NCBI GenBank assembly: GCA_947445775.1 | Contig: CANFEB010000008.1 | Coordinates: 1-64,000 of the forward strand | Source: Oligoflexales bacterium | GTDB taxonomy: Bacteria > Bdellovibrionota_B > Oligoflexia > Oligoflexales > RGVZ01 | DNA length: 64,000 nucleotides | Direction of reading: 5' to 3' | Translations under genes and position numbers: made by a program | The notes under the pieces: model-generated | Told to the model about the DNA's origin: nothing | The model's input: the letters and a program-made list of their open reading frames with translations, nothing else | Database searches by the model: none | Shown here: positions 33,728-41,182 of the stretch, piece by piece | How the letters are laid out: each line of letters starts with the position of its first letter | Numbering within the stretch: position 1 is the first letter of the stretch

Positions 33728-35884
33728 GTGGAAATCAGGGCATTCGCCGAACAAGTTTTGTCGGGAACGACCATAGAAGATAAGATTTCAGCACCTGACG
33801 CTGCTGGCGTTTGGCCTTTTGCCGATGACGCGCCCGGCCCCGCCTTGGACGCGCCGCCCGATCTGCCGGGCCGCCCCCCCGAACTCGCCTTTGACCGCCG
33901 CCCTCCACACTCCGATCAATTTCCGGGCGGCGGACGCCTTTCCAGCAAACTGACCGATCCCCGTGGGCGCGGCATCGTCCTGCACTACTTCGCCAACCAC
34001 GAACTCTTGGCCCTTGAAGTCATGGCCCTGGCCCTGCTGCGCTTTCCTGATGCACCAAAGGCTTTTCGTGCCGGCATTGTGCGCACGATGCTCGAAGAGC
34101 AAGGCCACTTGAAGATGTACATCACGCGCATGGCCGAACTCGGGGTCACATTTGGCACCCTGCCGGTCAACAGTTTCTTCTGGCGCACGCTCAAAAATAT
34201 CGCGTCACCGGCTGAATACGCTGCGGCGATGTCCCTTACATTTGAACAAGCAAATCTTGATTTTGCCCTGCACTACGAAAAATCATTTCGTGATCTGGGA
34301 GATGACATAACCGCCGACATCATGCTCCAAATCCACGACGACGAGGTCCGCCACGTCGAGCACGGCGTTGTCTGGCTGCGGCGCTTTGAGGCGGAAAAAA
34401 CCCTTTGGGAAAGCTACCGCAAGCACCTGCCCTTTCCCCTGACCCCCAGCCGGGCCAAGGGCCCCGTCTTTGACGAATTGGGTCGCGCCCGCGCCGGGAT
34501 CGATCCGGTATTCATCTCAGAATTAAAAATCTTTAGTTCTTCAAAGGGACGCCCGGCCGATTTCTGGTTCTTTAATCCGGGCTGCGAACGCGAACTTGCC
34601 TGCCACGGCAAATTGCCTTTCATGCCGGCCAAGGCTGCCTTCATTGAACACGATCTGTCGCCGCTGCTGATGTTTCTTGCAGCGGCGGATGATCTGGTTA
34701 TGGTTAGCCGAAAACCGTCGCTCCCGTTTCTTTCAAGCCTGAAGCTTGCCGGTTTTTCCGTCCCAGAATTTATTGAAGCCGGCGAAACACCCAACACCGC
34801 CGCACTGGAAAAAATTCTCGGCAGCCGCAAACTAGGTTCACTGCGTCCATGGGGGCAAACTCCGGCGGCCATGGCTTGGTTCGCCCCACTCGCCAATCGC
34901 TTCACCAGAATGCCAGGGACTTGGCCACGGGGTTTTGACGTTTTTTTTGGCAAGGATTTCGCAGCGCGCGTAGCTCCGGACGATTATTCGGGCCAATTAT
35001 GCCGCCAGATTTCTGAAGTCTCCGCCGTGGCGCTTCAGATAAAGTCCCGAGGGTTTTCTCACCTCGCCATCAAACCAGTCTTGGGTGCATCGGGGCTTGG
35101 CCTGCGCCGCATTGCTGTGGAAGCCCTGATAGCATTGGAGGCCGACGCATCTGAAATTTCAGAAAACGTAAAAATCGACCTGCCCTGCATCGCAGAACCG
35201 TGGCTCGATAAAGTCTGCGACTTGAGTGTTCTCTTTGATGTCGAAAAAAATACGGGCAACGTCCGCATCATCGACATCACGCGCCCGCTTATTGACCGCA
35301 GCGGAAAATATTCTGGGCATGCGTTAGGCAGGCCGTTTACTTTTCCTGATGCGAACGCCAAGCCGCTGACCCAAGATTTTTTCAGCCAGTTTTATTCTGT
35401 GTGGATGGACCAGTTGCGCGAGAGCGCTCTCGATTGCGGGCGAAAAATGGCTGCCGAAGGCTTCTCCGGCCCCGCTGGAATCGATGCCCTCGTGTTTCGT
35501 GATCCACGGAATGCCAGTCTTTGCCTGCGCCCCGTCGTCGAAATTAATCCACGGCTCTCCATGGGACGCATCGCCATCAACTTGGAGCGCCGCCTGGCGC
35601 GGGGCCAACCAGCCGTATGGCTGCACATCCACAAAAATGTGCTCCACCGCACGCGCCATCACGCACCAGGCAAGTCCTTTGCCGATTTTTCTATGGAAAT
35701 GACGCGCCGCTTTCCGTTGGTCACCACCAGCAAATCTGAATCAGCCCAGGCAGACACCCTCGTTAAATCTGGATTTCTTCCCACCAATGATCCGGAAATG
35801 GCAAACGGCATCTTGACAGCGTTGTTTGCTGGCCAAGATGCCGCACAATATGCTTGGAACCTTCTCTATCAAAAGCCTGACTAG
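33728..35884 (+). CDS. DUF455 ferritin-like domain fused to an ATP-grasp-like domain
   Basis: About 718 residues from GTG 33728 (aggtgg 4 bases upstream; an ATG at 33692 is inside the palindrome region and is disfavoured). Residues about 80-235 are a ferritin-like four-helix domain (DUF455). Likely di-iron ligands are Glu92 in NHELLALE, Glu124 and His127 in EEQGH, Glu173 in FEQAN, and Glu206 and His209 in DDEVRH. Residues about 290-640 resemble an ATP-grasp fold: IKPVLGASGLGLRR as the nucleotide-binding Lys/Gly loop, and VVEINPRLSMGR as the metal-binding E-x-N motif. The pairing suggests an oxidation coupled to an ATP-dependent ligation. The substrate is unknown. The stop overlaps the convergent small basic gene by 4 bases. 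Confidence 0.75.
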   Translation: MEIRAFAEQVLSGTTIEDKISAPDAAGVWPFADDAPGPALDAPPDLPGRPPELAFDRRPPHSDQFPGGGRLSSKLTDPRGRGIVLHYFANHELLALEVMALALLRFPDAPKAFRAGIVRTMLEEQGHLKMYITRMAELGVTFGTLPVNSFFWRTLKNIASPAEYAAAMSLTFEQANLDFALHYEKSFRDLGDDITADIMLQIHDDEVRHVEHGVVWLRRFEAEKTLWESYRKHLPFPLTPSRAKGPVFDELGRARAGIDPVFISELKIFSSSKGRPADFWFFNPGCERELACHGKLPFMPAKAAFIEHDLSPLLMFLAAADDLVMVSRKPSLPFLSSLKLAGFSVPEFIEAGETPNTAALEKILGSRKLGSLRPWGQTPAAMAWFAPLANRFTRMPGTWPRGFDVFFGKDFAARVAPDDYSGQLCRQISEVSAVALQIKSRGFSHLAIKPVLGASGLGLRRIAVEALIALEADASEISENVKIDLPCIAEPWLDKVCDLSVLFDVEKNTGNVRIIDITRPLIDRSGKYSGHALGRPFTFPDANAKPLTQDFFSQFYSVWMDQLRESALDCGRKMAAEGFSGPAGIDALVFRDPRNASLCLRPVVEINPRLSMGRIAINLERRLARGQPAVWLHIHKNVLHRTRHHAPGKSFADFSMEMTRRFPLVTTSKSESAQADTLVKSGFLPTNDPEMANGILTALFAGQDAAQYAWNLLYQKPD

Positions 35885-36198
35885 GCCGAGTGACGAACGC
35901 CGCGAAGTGCTGGTTTTTTGCCATTTACGCCATGCCCTAGGCATTGCGCGACAAGACCTTTTGAATGGGCAGCCTTGTAACTGCTCGGTGCCCCGTGCAT
36001 CCAAGCATCTTCAGAATCGAAACGGCGAGCAACCTTTGCCAGGCGTGCCATCGTCCATTCTTTGCTCTTGGCCTTTGCTTCATCCAAGCTGTGATCTACC
36101 TTGACTGCCTTCTTTTTTGCCTTTGGCGCGCTCTCTGCCGCCTCAGCCGGTTTTGCCGTTTTAGCGCCCTCTGGTGTTGCCGCAGTATCCTTGACCAT
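35881..36198 (-). CDS. Small basic protein, Lys/Ala-rich N-terminus
   Basis: 105 residues: an Ala/Lys/Glu/Pro-rich N-terminal half (to about 45), then a segment with ARRFDSEDAWMHGAPSSYKAA and LVAQCLGHG. That spacing (aromatic, charged, SxxxW/F, G.xSxYxAA, G-hydrophobic, H) resembles a short DNA-binding motif seen in nuclease-associated and phage proteins, which is inference from memory only. It converges on the DUF455 fusion with a 4-base overlap. Tail residues GKKPALRGVRHSA are basic. Confidence 0.62.
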   Translation of the reverse strand: MVKDTAATPEGAKTAKPAEAAESAPKAKKKAVKVDHSLDEAKAKSKEWTMARLAKVARRFDSEDAWMHGAPSSYKAAHSKGLVAQCLGHGVNGKKPALRGVRHSA

Positions 36199-36381
36199 GA
36201 AACCTCCGGTGAATGGCGAGCCCCTTGCGGGGTAGGCCTTGGTTCAGCAAGCAATCATTGCTGGCTCTCCCTTCAGGATTCGGCAAAACCATGACAGCCC
36301 TTAACGGGACCACGGATATCGCAGCGAATTTCTGGGCTACCGGTCCGCCGGTAAACAACTCTAAAAAATGAGCAATTTTAA

Positions 36382-37476
36382 TTAATTTTGCTTTTTCGAA
36401 AATCGCCGGATTTCGTCCGAAGTCACCCTGATATCCGCACCTTTTTTTTGTGCAGCACCAGATACCTCGACCAATTCACCCCGCAAAAATTCCGGTGGCT
36501 CACCATGGCGGTGCTGCCAAGAAAGAAACTCGCGCTCACTACTCCGGCAGACCATTTGGCGGGTCTGCCCCTTGAGTCGCTGCTGATCCCCCGTCAAACG
36601 CGCAGCCCCGACCAAGTCCGCTGGCGGGGCAAGGGTTTTGCGGGCAAGTAGATAGGAAAACACCAGAGTCCGGTGTTTCATGGGCAGATGCTTTTCAATG
36701 TCCTGATAAAATTCAGGTTGCTGCCACATGACGCGGTCATGGCACCAATCGGTTTTGCTTTGGGTCAAAAGCGGGCACGGGCCCTGATGGGTGCACGGAG
36801 CCCAAACCTGGTAACCCTTTTGGATAAGGCTGTCGCGCACGCCCAGCAACCTGCGCCCATCTTGATTGGTCCCGGGTTCTATAATGGCCAATGCCTCACA
36901 GCGGTGGACCCAATCTGGCAGGGTCTCGATTTCGGTTAGCGAATATGAAAACACGGCCAATGTTTTGGATGACTCAGCCTTGGCCGATCCCAAAAAATCG
37001 TGAATTTTGCGGTCGTCCGTGGCCATGGCGTGGCATCCGGCATCGTCGCCGGGAACAAAGGCGCGCCGCAGCGCCATTTGAATTTCCAAAGCCCTGGGTG
37101 AACGATCAATGGCCAGACTTCTGCAAAGGCTACCTGGGGCCACGTCCCGCAAGGCCAGCCAGGCGGCCCCCATTCCACTACCCCAGTCAATCACGCGGTC
37201 TAGGTTGGCAAAAAAACCTAGATTCTGTGCCTCGCGAAACACCCCGAGGCAGCGCACGTGATTCAGTAAGGTATAGTAAAGCAGGTAGGCTGCCGGCGCC
37301 CCAGGCAACTCGTAGGGGGTTTTTCCGGATGGCCGGGAAATATAGAAATCAGAGATCTTCTGAACTGCGGCAGAGATTTTTGCAGCGTCAAAACTAGATT
37401 GGTATCCAAGGGCCGTTCGTGCCACATCAGGAAACGCCCGAAGAAGGTCTGGATTGATGGCGAATTCACGGCCCAA
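36382..37476 (-). CDS. Rsm22/METTL17-like methyltransferase-fold protein
   Basis: 364 residues. VIDWGSGMGAAWLAL (SAM-binding motif I, about 94-108) and the FSYSLTEI/IIEPGTNQDGRRLL block match the Rsm22 family (mitochondrial METTL17). CTHQGPCPL followed by DWCHDRV holds three of the Cys that bind an Fe-S cluster in METTL17; a fourth may be MVC near residue 318. The C-terminus GDQQRLKGQTRQM is family-typical. Homologues act in small-ribosomal-subunit assembly. It is divergent from another methyltransferase, with 82 bases between them. Confidence 0.85.
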   Translation of the reverse strand: MGREFAINPDLLRAFPDVARTALGYQSSFDAAKISAAVQKISDFYISRPSGKTPYELPGAPAAYLLYYTLLNHVRCLGVFREAQNLGFFANLDRVIDWGSGMGAAWLALRDVAPGSLCRSLAIDRSPRALEIQMALRRAFVPGDDAGCHAMATDDRKIHDFLGSAKAESSKTLAVFSYSLTEIETLPDWVHRCEALAIIEPGTNQDGRRLLGVRDSLIQKGYQVWAPCTHQGPCPLLTQSKTDWCHDRVMWQQPEFYQDIEKHLPMKHRTLVFSYLLARKTLAPPADLVGAARLTGDQQRLKGQTRQMVCRSSEREFLSWQHRHGEPPEFLRGELVEVSGAAQKKGADIRVTSDEIRRFSKKQN

Positions 37477-37512
37477 AAAAAAGACCTCATTAATAAGTGT
37501 TCGTTAGCCCAA

Positions 37513-37539
37513 ATGCCCACATGCCCACATGCCCACATG
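37513..37539. repeat. 8-bp tandem repeat x3 in a divergent promoter
   Basis: atgcccac occurs three times and is followed by a partial atg copy, in the 82-base gap between the Rsm22-like gene and the second methyltransferase. Copy-number change here would alter promoter spacing. Confidence 0.92.
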
Positions 37540-37558
37540 ATTACTGGAACAACATAAA

Positions 37559-38518
37559 ATGACTTCTGCAGAATATCATTGGACCGCGGAGAGAGTCGCC
37601 AAAATCACGTCGGGCCGCAAATACGAAATCGCCCCCCCGGAGGACGCCCCTTTTTTGCGGGCCATTGGCCTTCTCAGCAGCAATTCAGCGATGCCGGCCG
37701 ATGCCGTACGCAAGTACGTCCAAATCAATCACATGTTGGAACTCCTGAAACCACCCTTACTTGATTTGCGCGGGCGGCACAAAAATCTCGCAATTCTAGA
37801 CGCCGGCTGCGGCAGTTCTTACCTTACTTTCTTGCTGGCCTGGTACCTGAAACACAAATTACCGGAAACCCCTGGGCAAAACTTCATACTGGTAGGAATC
37901 GACACCAACCAACGCCTGATTGAAAAATCACGCTCCCTTGCCGCCAAGCTGGACCTCGAAAAACACATGCACTTTGAGGTTGCCTCGACCGCTGACTTCA
38001 AGTGGGATGCCATGCTGCAACGCCGCCCGACGATTGCCGAATTTAAGCGACCACAAATGGTGGTGGGCCTTCACGCTTGCGACACGGCCACGGACGAAGC
38101 CTTGGGGCTGGGCCTCGCCAATGGCGCCGATATTTTGGCGGCATCACCGTGCTGCCAGGCTGAATTGGCCGGCAAATGGCGCGACCTTGCGCAATCTGAA
38201 GCAGGCCGCAACCACGCGCTGGCACCAGCATTTCAGGCGCCGGAACTGCGCCGGACGATCGCCGCTGAAATGACCGACATGATGCGCGTTTTACTTTTGC
38301 GCGCCAGTGGCTATGAGACCACAGCAACTGAATTTGTTGAATCGCGCCACTCGCCAAAAAACCGGCTGATTTTGGCCGTAAAACGCGGACGTTATTCCCA
38401 AGAGGCGGTGGAGAGCTACTTAAAACTAAAGGCGCATCTTGGTGGATGCGCCATTCGCTTGGAGGCGTTGCTTGGGGATGATGCGCGACAGCGACTATTT
38501 ACAGAAGGCAGCCGTTAG
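37559..38518 (+). CDS. SAM-dependent methyltransferase (Methyltransf_32-like)
   Basis: 319 residues. KYVQINHMLELL, the SAM-binding ILDAGCGSSYLTFLLA (about 79-94), VGIDTN, VGLHACDTATDEAL and ASPCCQAEL match the TRM13/GSTCD-like Methyltransf_32 group. The LHACD and PCCQ motifs are characteristic; the latter may bind metal. The target is unknown, probably RNA. The last 20 bases overlap the PilZ gene on the opposite strand. Confidence 0.82.
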   Translation: MTSAEYHWTAERVAKITSGRKYEIAPPEDAPFLRAIGLLSSNSAMPADAVRKYVQINHMLELLKPPLLDLRGRHKNLAILDAGCGSSYLTFLLAWYLKHKLPETPGQNFILVGIDTNQRLIEKSRSLAAKLDLEKHMHFEVASTADFKWDAMLQRRPTIAEFKRPQMVVGLHACDTATDEALGLGLANGADILAASPCCQAELAGKWRDLAQSEAGRNHALAPAFQAPELRRTIAAEMTDMMRVLLLRASGYETTATEFVESRHSPKNRLILAVKRGRYSQEAVESYLKLKAHLGGCAIRLEALLGDDARQRLFTEGSR

Positions 38519-38864
38519 CCGCAAAAATGGATTCTAAATTGTCAGTTCGATCGACGAGTTCCAGGCCGCAAATAAAATGACCGACCCGCGTGAGGTGCGG
38601 ATAGGTGTGGATGACTTTAAGGGTTACGTTTTTTCCAGACATCACCATCGTCAAGACTTGGCCTGGTTGCAAAATTTTATCGACCATGATGCCAATGCCG
38701 TCCCGACTGACATCTGTGGCTACAGCGCGGATTGGTTCATGGCGGTCAAAGTCGATGAGTTTTCCGGGGAGCATGCCACTGACCCGCAAATTACGGGCGT
38801 ATGACCTTTTCTCCAGGGCCACCGGGGGCGCATCGACTAGCAACTTTCTGGCGGGTAGCCGCAT
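38499..38864 (-). CDS. Single-domain PilZ protein
   Basis: 121 residues from ATG 38864, which has AGGAG 8 bases upstream; the longer open frame to 38930 is not used. RSYARNLR near the N-terminus and DVSRDGIGI give the PilZ RxxxR and DxSxxG c-di-GMP-binding signature. Being a lone PilZ domain it probably acts as an adaptor. It is the second PilZ protein of the window. Confidence 0.85.
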   Translation of the reverse strand: MRLPARKLLVDAPPVALEKRSYARNLRVSGMLPGKLIDFDRHEPIRAVATDVSRDGIGIMVDKILQPGQVLTMVMSGKNVTLKVIHTYPHLTRVGHFICGLELVDRTDNLESIFAANGCLL

Positions 38865-38986
38865 GAAAAATCTCCTGCGAATTTGCTGATATAATAGATG
38901 GCGGGATATCCGCAAAAAACTTAACGGCAATCTACAAATTATTTAAAAAAATCAATATAAATCAATAATTTTATGGACTTAGACGA

Positions 38987-39079
38987 TTGAATAAATCATC
39001 AGAAACCGTCCTGATCGTTGATGGCTTTGAGTGGCAGGTGCCCGAAAGTGACCTCAAACGGCTGTTTGAGCAGTATTGA
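38987..39079 (+). CDS. Possible 30-residue small protein
   Basis: A TTG-initiated frame reads TVLIVDGFEWQVPES and then DLKRLFEQY, which has a protein-like composition and ends in TGA at 39077-39079. It lacks a clear ribosome-binding site. It may be a small ORF, a regulatory leader, or the remnant of a lost gene next to the HEPN/MNT pair. Confidence 0.25.
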   Translation: MNKSSETVLIVDGFEWQVPESDLKRLFEQY

Positions 39080-39080
39080 A

Positions 39081-39128
39081 GTACGACGGAACGCACTACC
39101 GCCGTACTGTGTTGCGGGTTAAACCCGC
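39081..39128. promoter_or_regulatory. Two adjacent inverted repeats upstream of the HEPN/MNT pair
   Basis: gtacgacgg (39081-39089) pairs with ccgccgtac (39099-39107) with one mismatch and a 9-base loop. gcgggtt-a-aacccgc (39114-39128) is a perfect 15-base palindrome. They may end upstream transcription or form an operator for the TA pair. Confidence 0.5.
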
Positions 39129-39172
39129 GTAGAATAGAGGTCTTATATACACCCTGAAATATTGGACACGCC

Positions 39173-39613
39173 GTGACGTCACCAGATATCCGCTGGAAAC
39201 AAAGATTCGACAATTACATCCGGGCCCTTGCCGCGCTAGAAAGCGCGGTCTCCCTGACAAAATTACGTCCGCTCTCAGACCTCGAAAAACAGGGACTCAT
39301 CCAGTCCTTTGAATTCTGCCACGAGCTCGCCTGGAACTTGGTAAAGGACTATCTGGAGCATCAAGATTTCAGCTCGCCGTTCGGTGGTGAAAATTTTGGT
39401 TATAACATGACAGGGTCGCGGGACGCGATGCGCGAGGCCTACAAGCGCGGATTGATCACACATGGCGACGACTGGGCGGACATGATCGGCAGCAGACACC
39501 TCTCGACGCATACCTACAACAAGAAAATTGCCGATGACATCGGCACCAAGATCACCAGCAGTTATTTCGATCGTTTTGTTGAACTGCGAACCAAATTTTT
39601 GTCATTCGGCTGA
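39173..39613 (+). CDS. HEPN-type nucleotidyltransferase partner (HI0074 family)
   Basis: 146 residues from GTG 39173. The sequence is helical, with FEFCHELAWNLVKDYLE, SRDAMREAYKRGLI and SRHLSTHTYNKKIAD, the hallmark blocks of HI0074-like 'nucleotidyltransferase substrate-binding' proteins, a HEPN-fold toxin-like partner. The MNT gene follows 3 bases later. The order (HEPN first) is the reverse of the pair at 28.8-29.5 kb. Confidence 0.88.
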   Translation: MTSPDIRWKQRFDNYIRALAALESAVSLTKLRPLSDLEKQGLIQSFEFCHELAWNLVKDYLEHQDFSSPFGGENFGYNMTGSRDAMREAYKRGLITHGDDWADMIGSRHLSTHTYNKKIADDIGTKITSSYFDRFVELRTKFLSFG

Positions 39614-39616
39614 CTA

Positions 39617-39928
39617 ATGATCGACAGCAAAACATGCGGACTCTCTTCGCGCACTCAATCCGGCCTGATGGAAGCCTTCAGGGCATTTCCCTCTGTGATT
39701 CAAGTCAAATTGTTCGGGTCACGAGCCATGGGCTGCTACCGAGAAGGATCGGACATCGATCTGGCCCCGGTCACCAATCAATTCAGCCATTCCGACCTTC
39801 TGCGCCTGAGTCAGAAAATCGATGACCTCTTGCTCCCTTACAAAGTGGACCTAGTGGTCATGCACGAGATTGAGAACCCCGCCCTGGTCGATCACATCAA
39901 CCGGGTTGGCCTAGATTTTCTCAGTTGA
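39617..39928 (+). CDS. MNT-type nucleotidyltransferase (HI0073 family)
   Basis: 103 residues. FGSRAMGCYREGSDIDLA holds the GSX10DxD motif and KVDLVV the third acidic residue. It forms a pair with the preceding HEPN protein and probably modifies it. It converges on the NifU-like gene with a 10-base gap. Confidence 0.88.
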   Translation: MIDSKTCGLSSRTQSGLMEAFRAFPSVIQVKLFGSRAMGCYREGSDIDLAPVTNQFSHSDLLRLSQKIDDLLLPYKVDLVVMHEIENPALVDHINRVGLDFLS

Positions 39929-39938
39929 GCGGGGCTAG

Positions 39939-40361
39939 TCAATCAACAGGAATAACATCGAGGATCTGGTCTTCGCCAAATTCGTCTTGAAGTTGGGTCC
40001 GAACCCCGTTCAATAGTGTGATCAGCGAACTGGGGCACCCCTCACAACCGCCCCCTAAGCGAATATGCGCCACACCGGCTTCAAAGGCTTCAAGGCGGGC
40101 AAAACCCGAATGCATTTGTAGCATGTTTGACACGGGGCCTTCGAGAAACAACGCAACGTCACGCCCAAGACCGCCAAAACGCCCACTGGTAAGCGGCTCG
40201 GTGAAAGCACCGTGCTCGTCCATACCCAGAAGTTCGCGCATCGCATCGCGTGCGGCGTCCATCGTCGGACCTGCGGTTTTTTTACCTGACGGTGTATGCA
40301 CAGCCACAAAGGAACCATCTGGCTCTTTGATAATGATCACAGAATCAAGTTCGCTAGACAT
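39939..40361 (-). CDS. NifU C-terminal-domain Fe-S scaffold-like protein
   Basis: 140 residues. The C-terminal half has GGGCEGCPSSLITLLNGV with Cys106 and Cys109, the CxxC of Nfu-type domains that carry a [4Fe-4S] cluster between two subunits. The N-terminal half is a degenerate region (VIIIKEPDGSFVAVHTP). It probably serves Fe-S cluster delivery. The start shares one base with the PhoU-like stop (TAATG), so translation is coupled to that gene. Confidence 0.85.
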   Translation of the reverse strand: MSSELDSVIIIKEPDGSFVAVHTPSGKKTAGPTMDAARDAMRELLGMDEHGAFTEPLTSGRFGGLGRDVALFLEGPVSNMLQMHSGFARLEAFEAGVAHIRLGGGCEGCPSSLITLLNGVRTQLQDEFGEDQILDVIPVD

Positions 40362-41155
40362 TATTTTGACTCATCGTTGAATTGTTTATCCAGGGCGTCA
40401 GGTGCGCTTGATGCCCCCCCCACAAAAGACACGGCATCCTGCAAGCCATGGCGGATGCGCCGCGCCTGAACGATGAATACCACTGTCTCCGCAATGTGAC
40501 AGGCGATATCGGCAATGCTTTCAAACTTGTTGGCGCACGCAACAAACATCAGTCCGGATTCAGGATCCATTGCGGCAGCACCGGCCTCGGCAGGACCAGG
40601 ATTTCGCAGCGCTTTGAGCACCAAGTCGTGGGCCTTATCTTGGAGGGCATCCACCACGTTATCCAACGGTGGAATCACCTCGGCTGCCATTGCGTCTCCC
40701 GACAGCAGGGCGGCAACCGACATCTCCAAAATCATATAAGATTTATCGGAAAGTTCTCTCAGAACTAACCAGATTTCTGACGATGAGTCGGAGGCATCAC
40801 CAATATCAGCAACATCGCCAAGATCCATGACTTTTCGGGCGATATACTCCACGCAATCGCCAATCCTTTCAAGACCGGCGGCGACGTCAATGGCCCCAAT
40901 GGCATAGCGCAGGTCCCGTCCTAAAGGGGCGCGGAAATTCATGAAGGCCATCGTTAAATCATCAAGGCTCAATTCTAGGGAATCGACCTCAGCATCATTG
41001 GCAATGATCTGCCCCAGAGTGTCCTTGCGCTTGGCACCCGTCAGGCTGAATGTCGTACGCAAAGCTCGCGACTGATCCAGAACTGCTAAAGCCAACTCCT
41101 CAAGACGCCTGCGCATTGCTGCAAATTCCTGACTGCTGGTTGCCCCAGATCCCAT
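40361..41155 (-). CDS. PhoU-like helical-bundle protein
   Basis: About 264 residues from ATG 41155, which has GGGGAG 6 bases upstream. Two PhoU repeats are visible: NDAEVDSLELSLDDL and LGRDLRYAIGAIDVAAGLERIGDCVEYIA in the first, and the weaker ANKFESIADIACHIAETVVFI in the second. PhoU proteins bind metal clusters and usually restrain phosphate uptake through PstSCAB-PhoR. None of those genes is in the window, so it may work with another transporter. Confidence 0.85.
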   Translation of the reverse strand: MGSGATSSQEFAAMRRRLEELALAVLDQSRALRTTFSLTGAKRKDTLGQIIANDAEVDSLELSLDDLTMAFMNFRAPLGRDLRYAIGAIDVAAGLERIGDCVEYIARKVMDLGDVADIGDASDSSSEIWLVLRELSDKSYMILEMSVAALLSGDAMAAEVIPPLDNVVDALQDKAHDLVLKALRNPGPAEAGAAAMDPESGLMFVACANKFESIADIACHIAETVVFIVQARRIRHGLQDAVSFVGGASSAPDALDKQFNDESK

Positions 41156-41182
41156 GGCAAACTCCCCGTACGGCAAAAAAAG

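Larger units (their letters stand above)
38865..39172. other. 308-base intergenic region with hairpins and a 30-codon frame
   Basis: The first 120 bases are AT-rich and include the PilZ promoter region. A 30-codon frame follows (38987-39079), then two inverted repeats (39081-39128) just before the HEPN gene. No tRNA or conserved RNA is recognised. Confidence 0.6.

Noticed and set aside
36338-36353. Terminator after the Rsm22-like gene
   Set aside because: TACCGG-TCCG-CCGGTA is a clean inverted repeat but short and not followed by a T-run on the minus strand.
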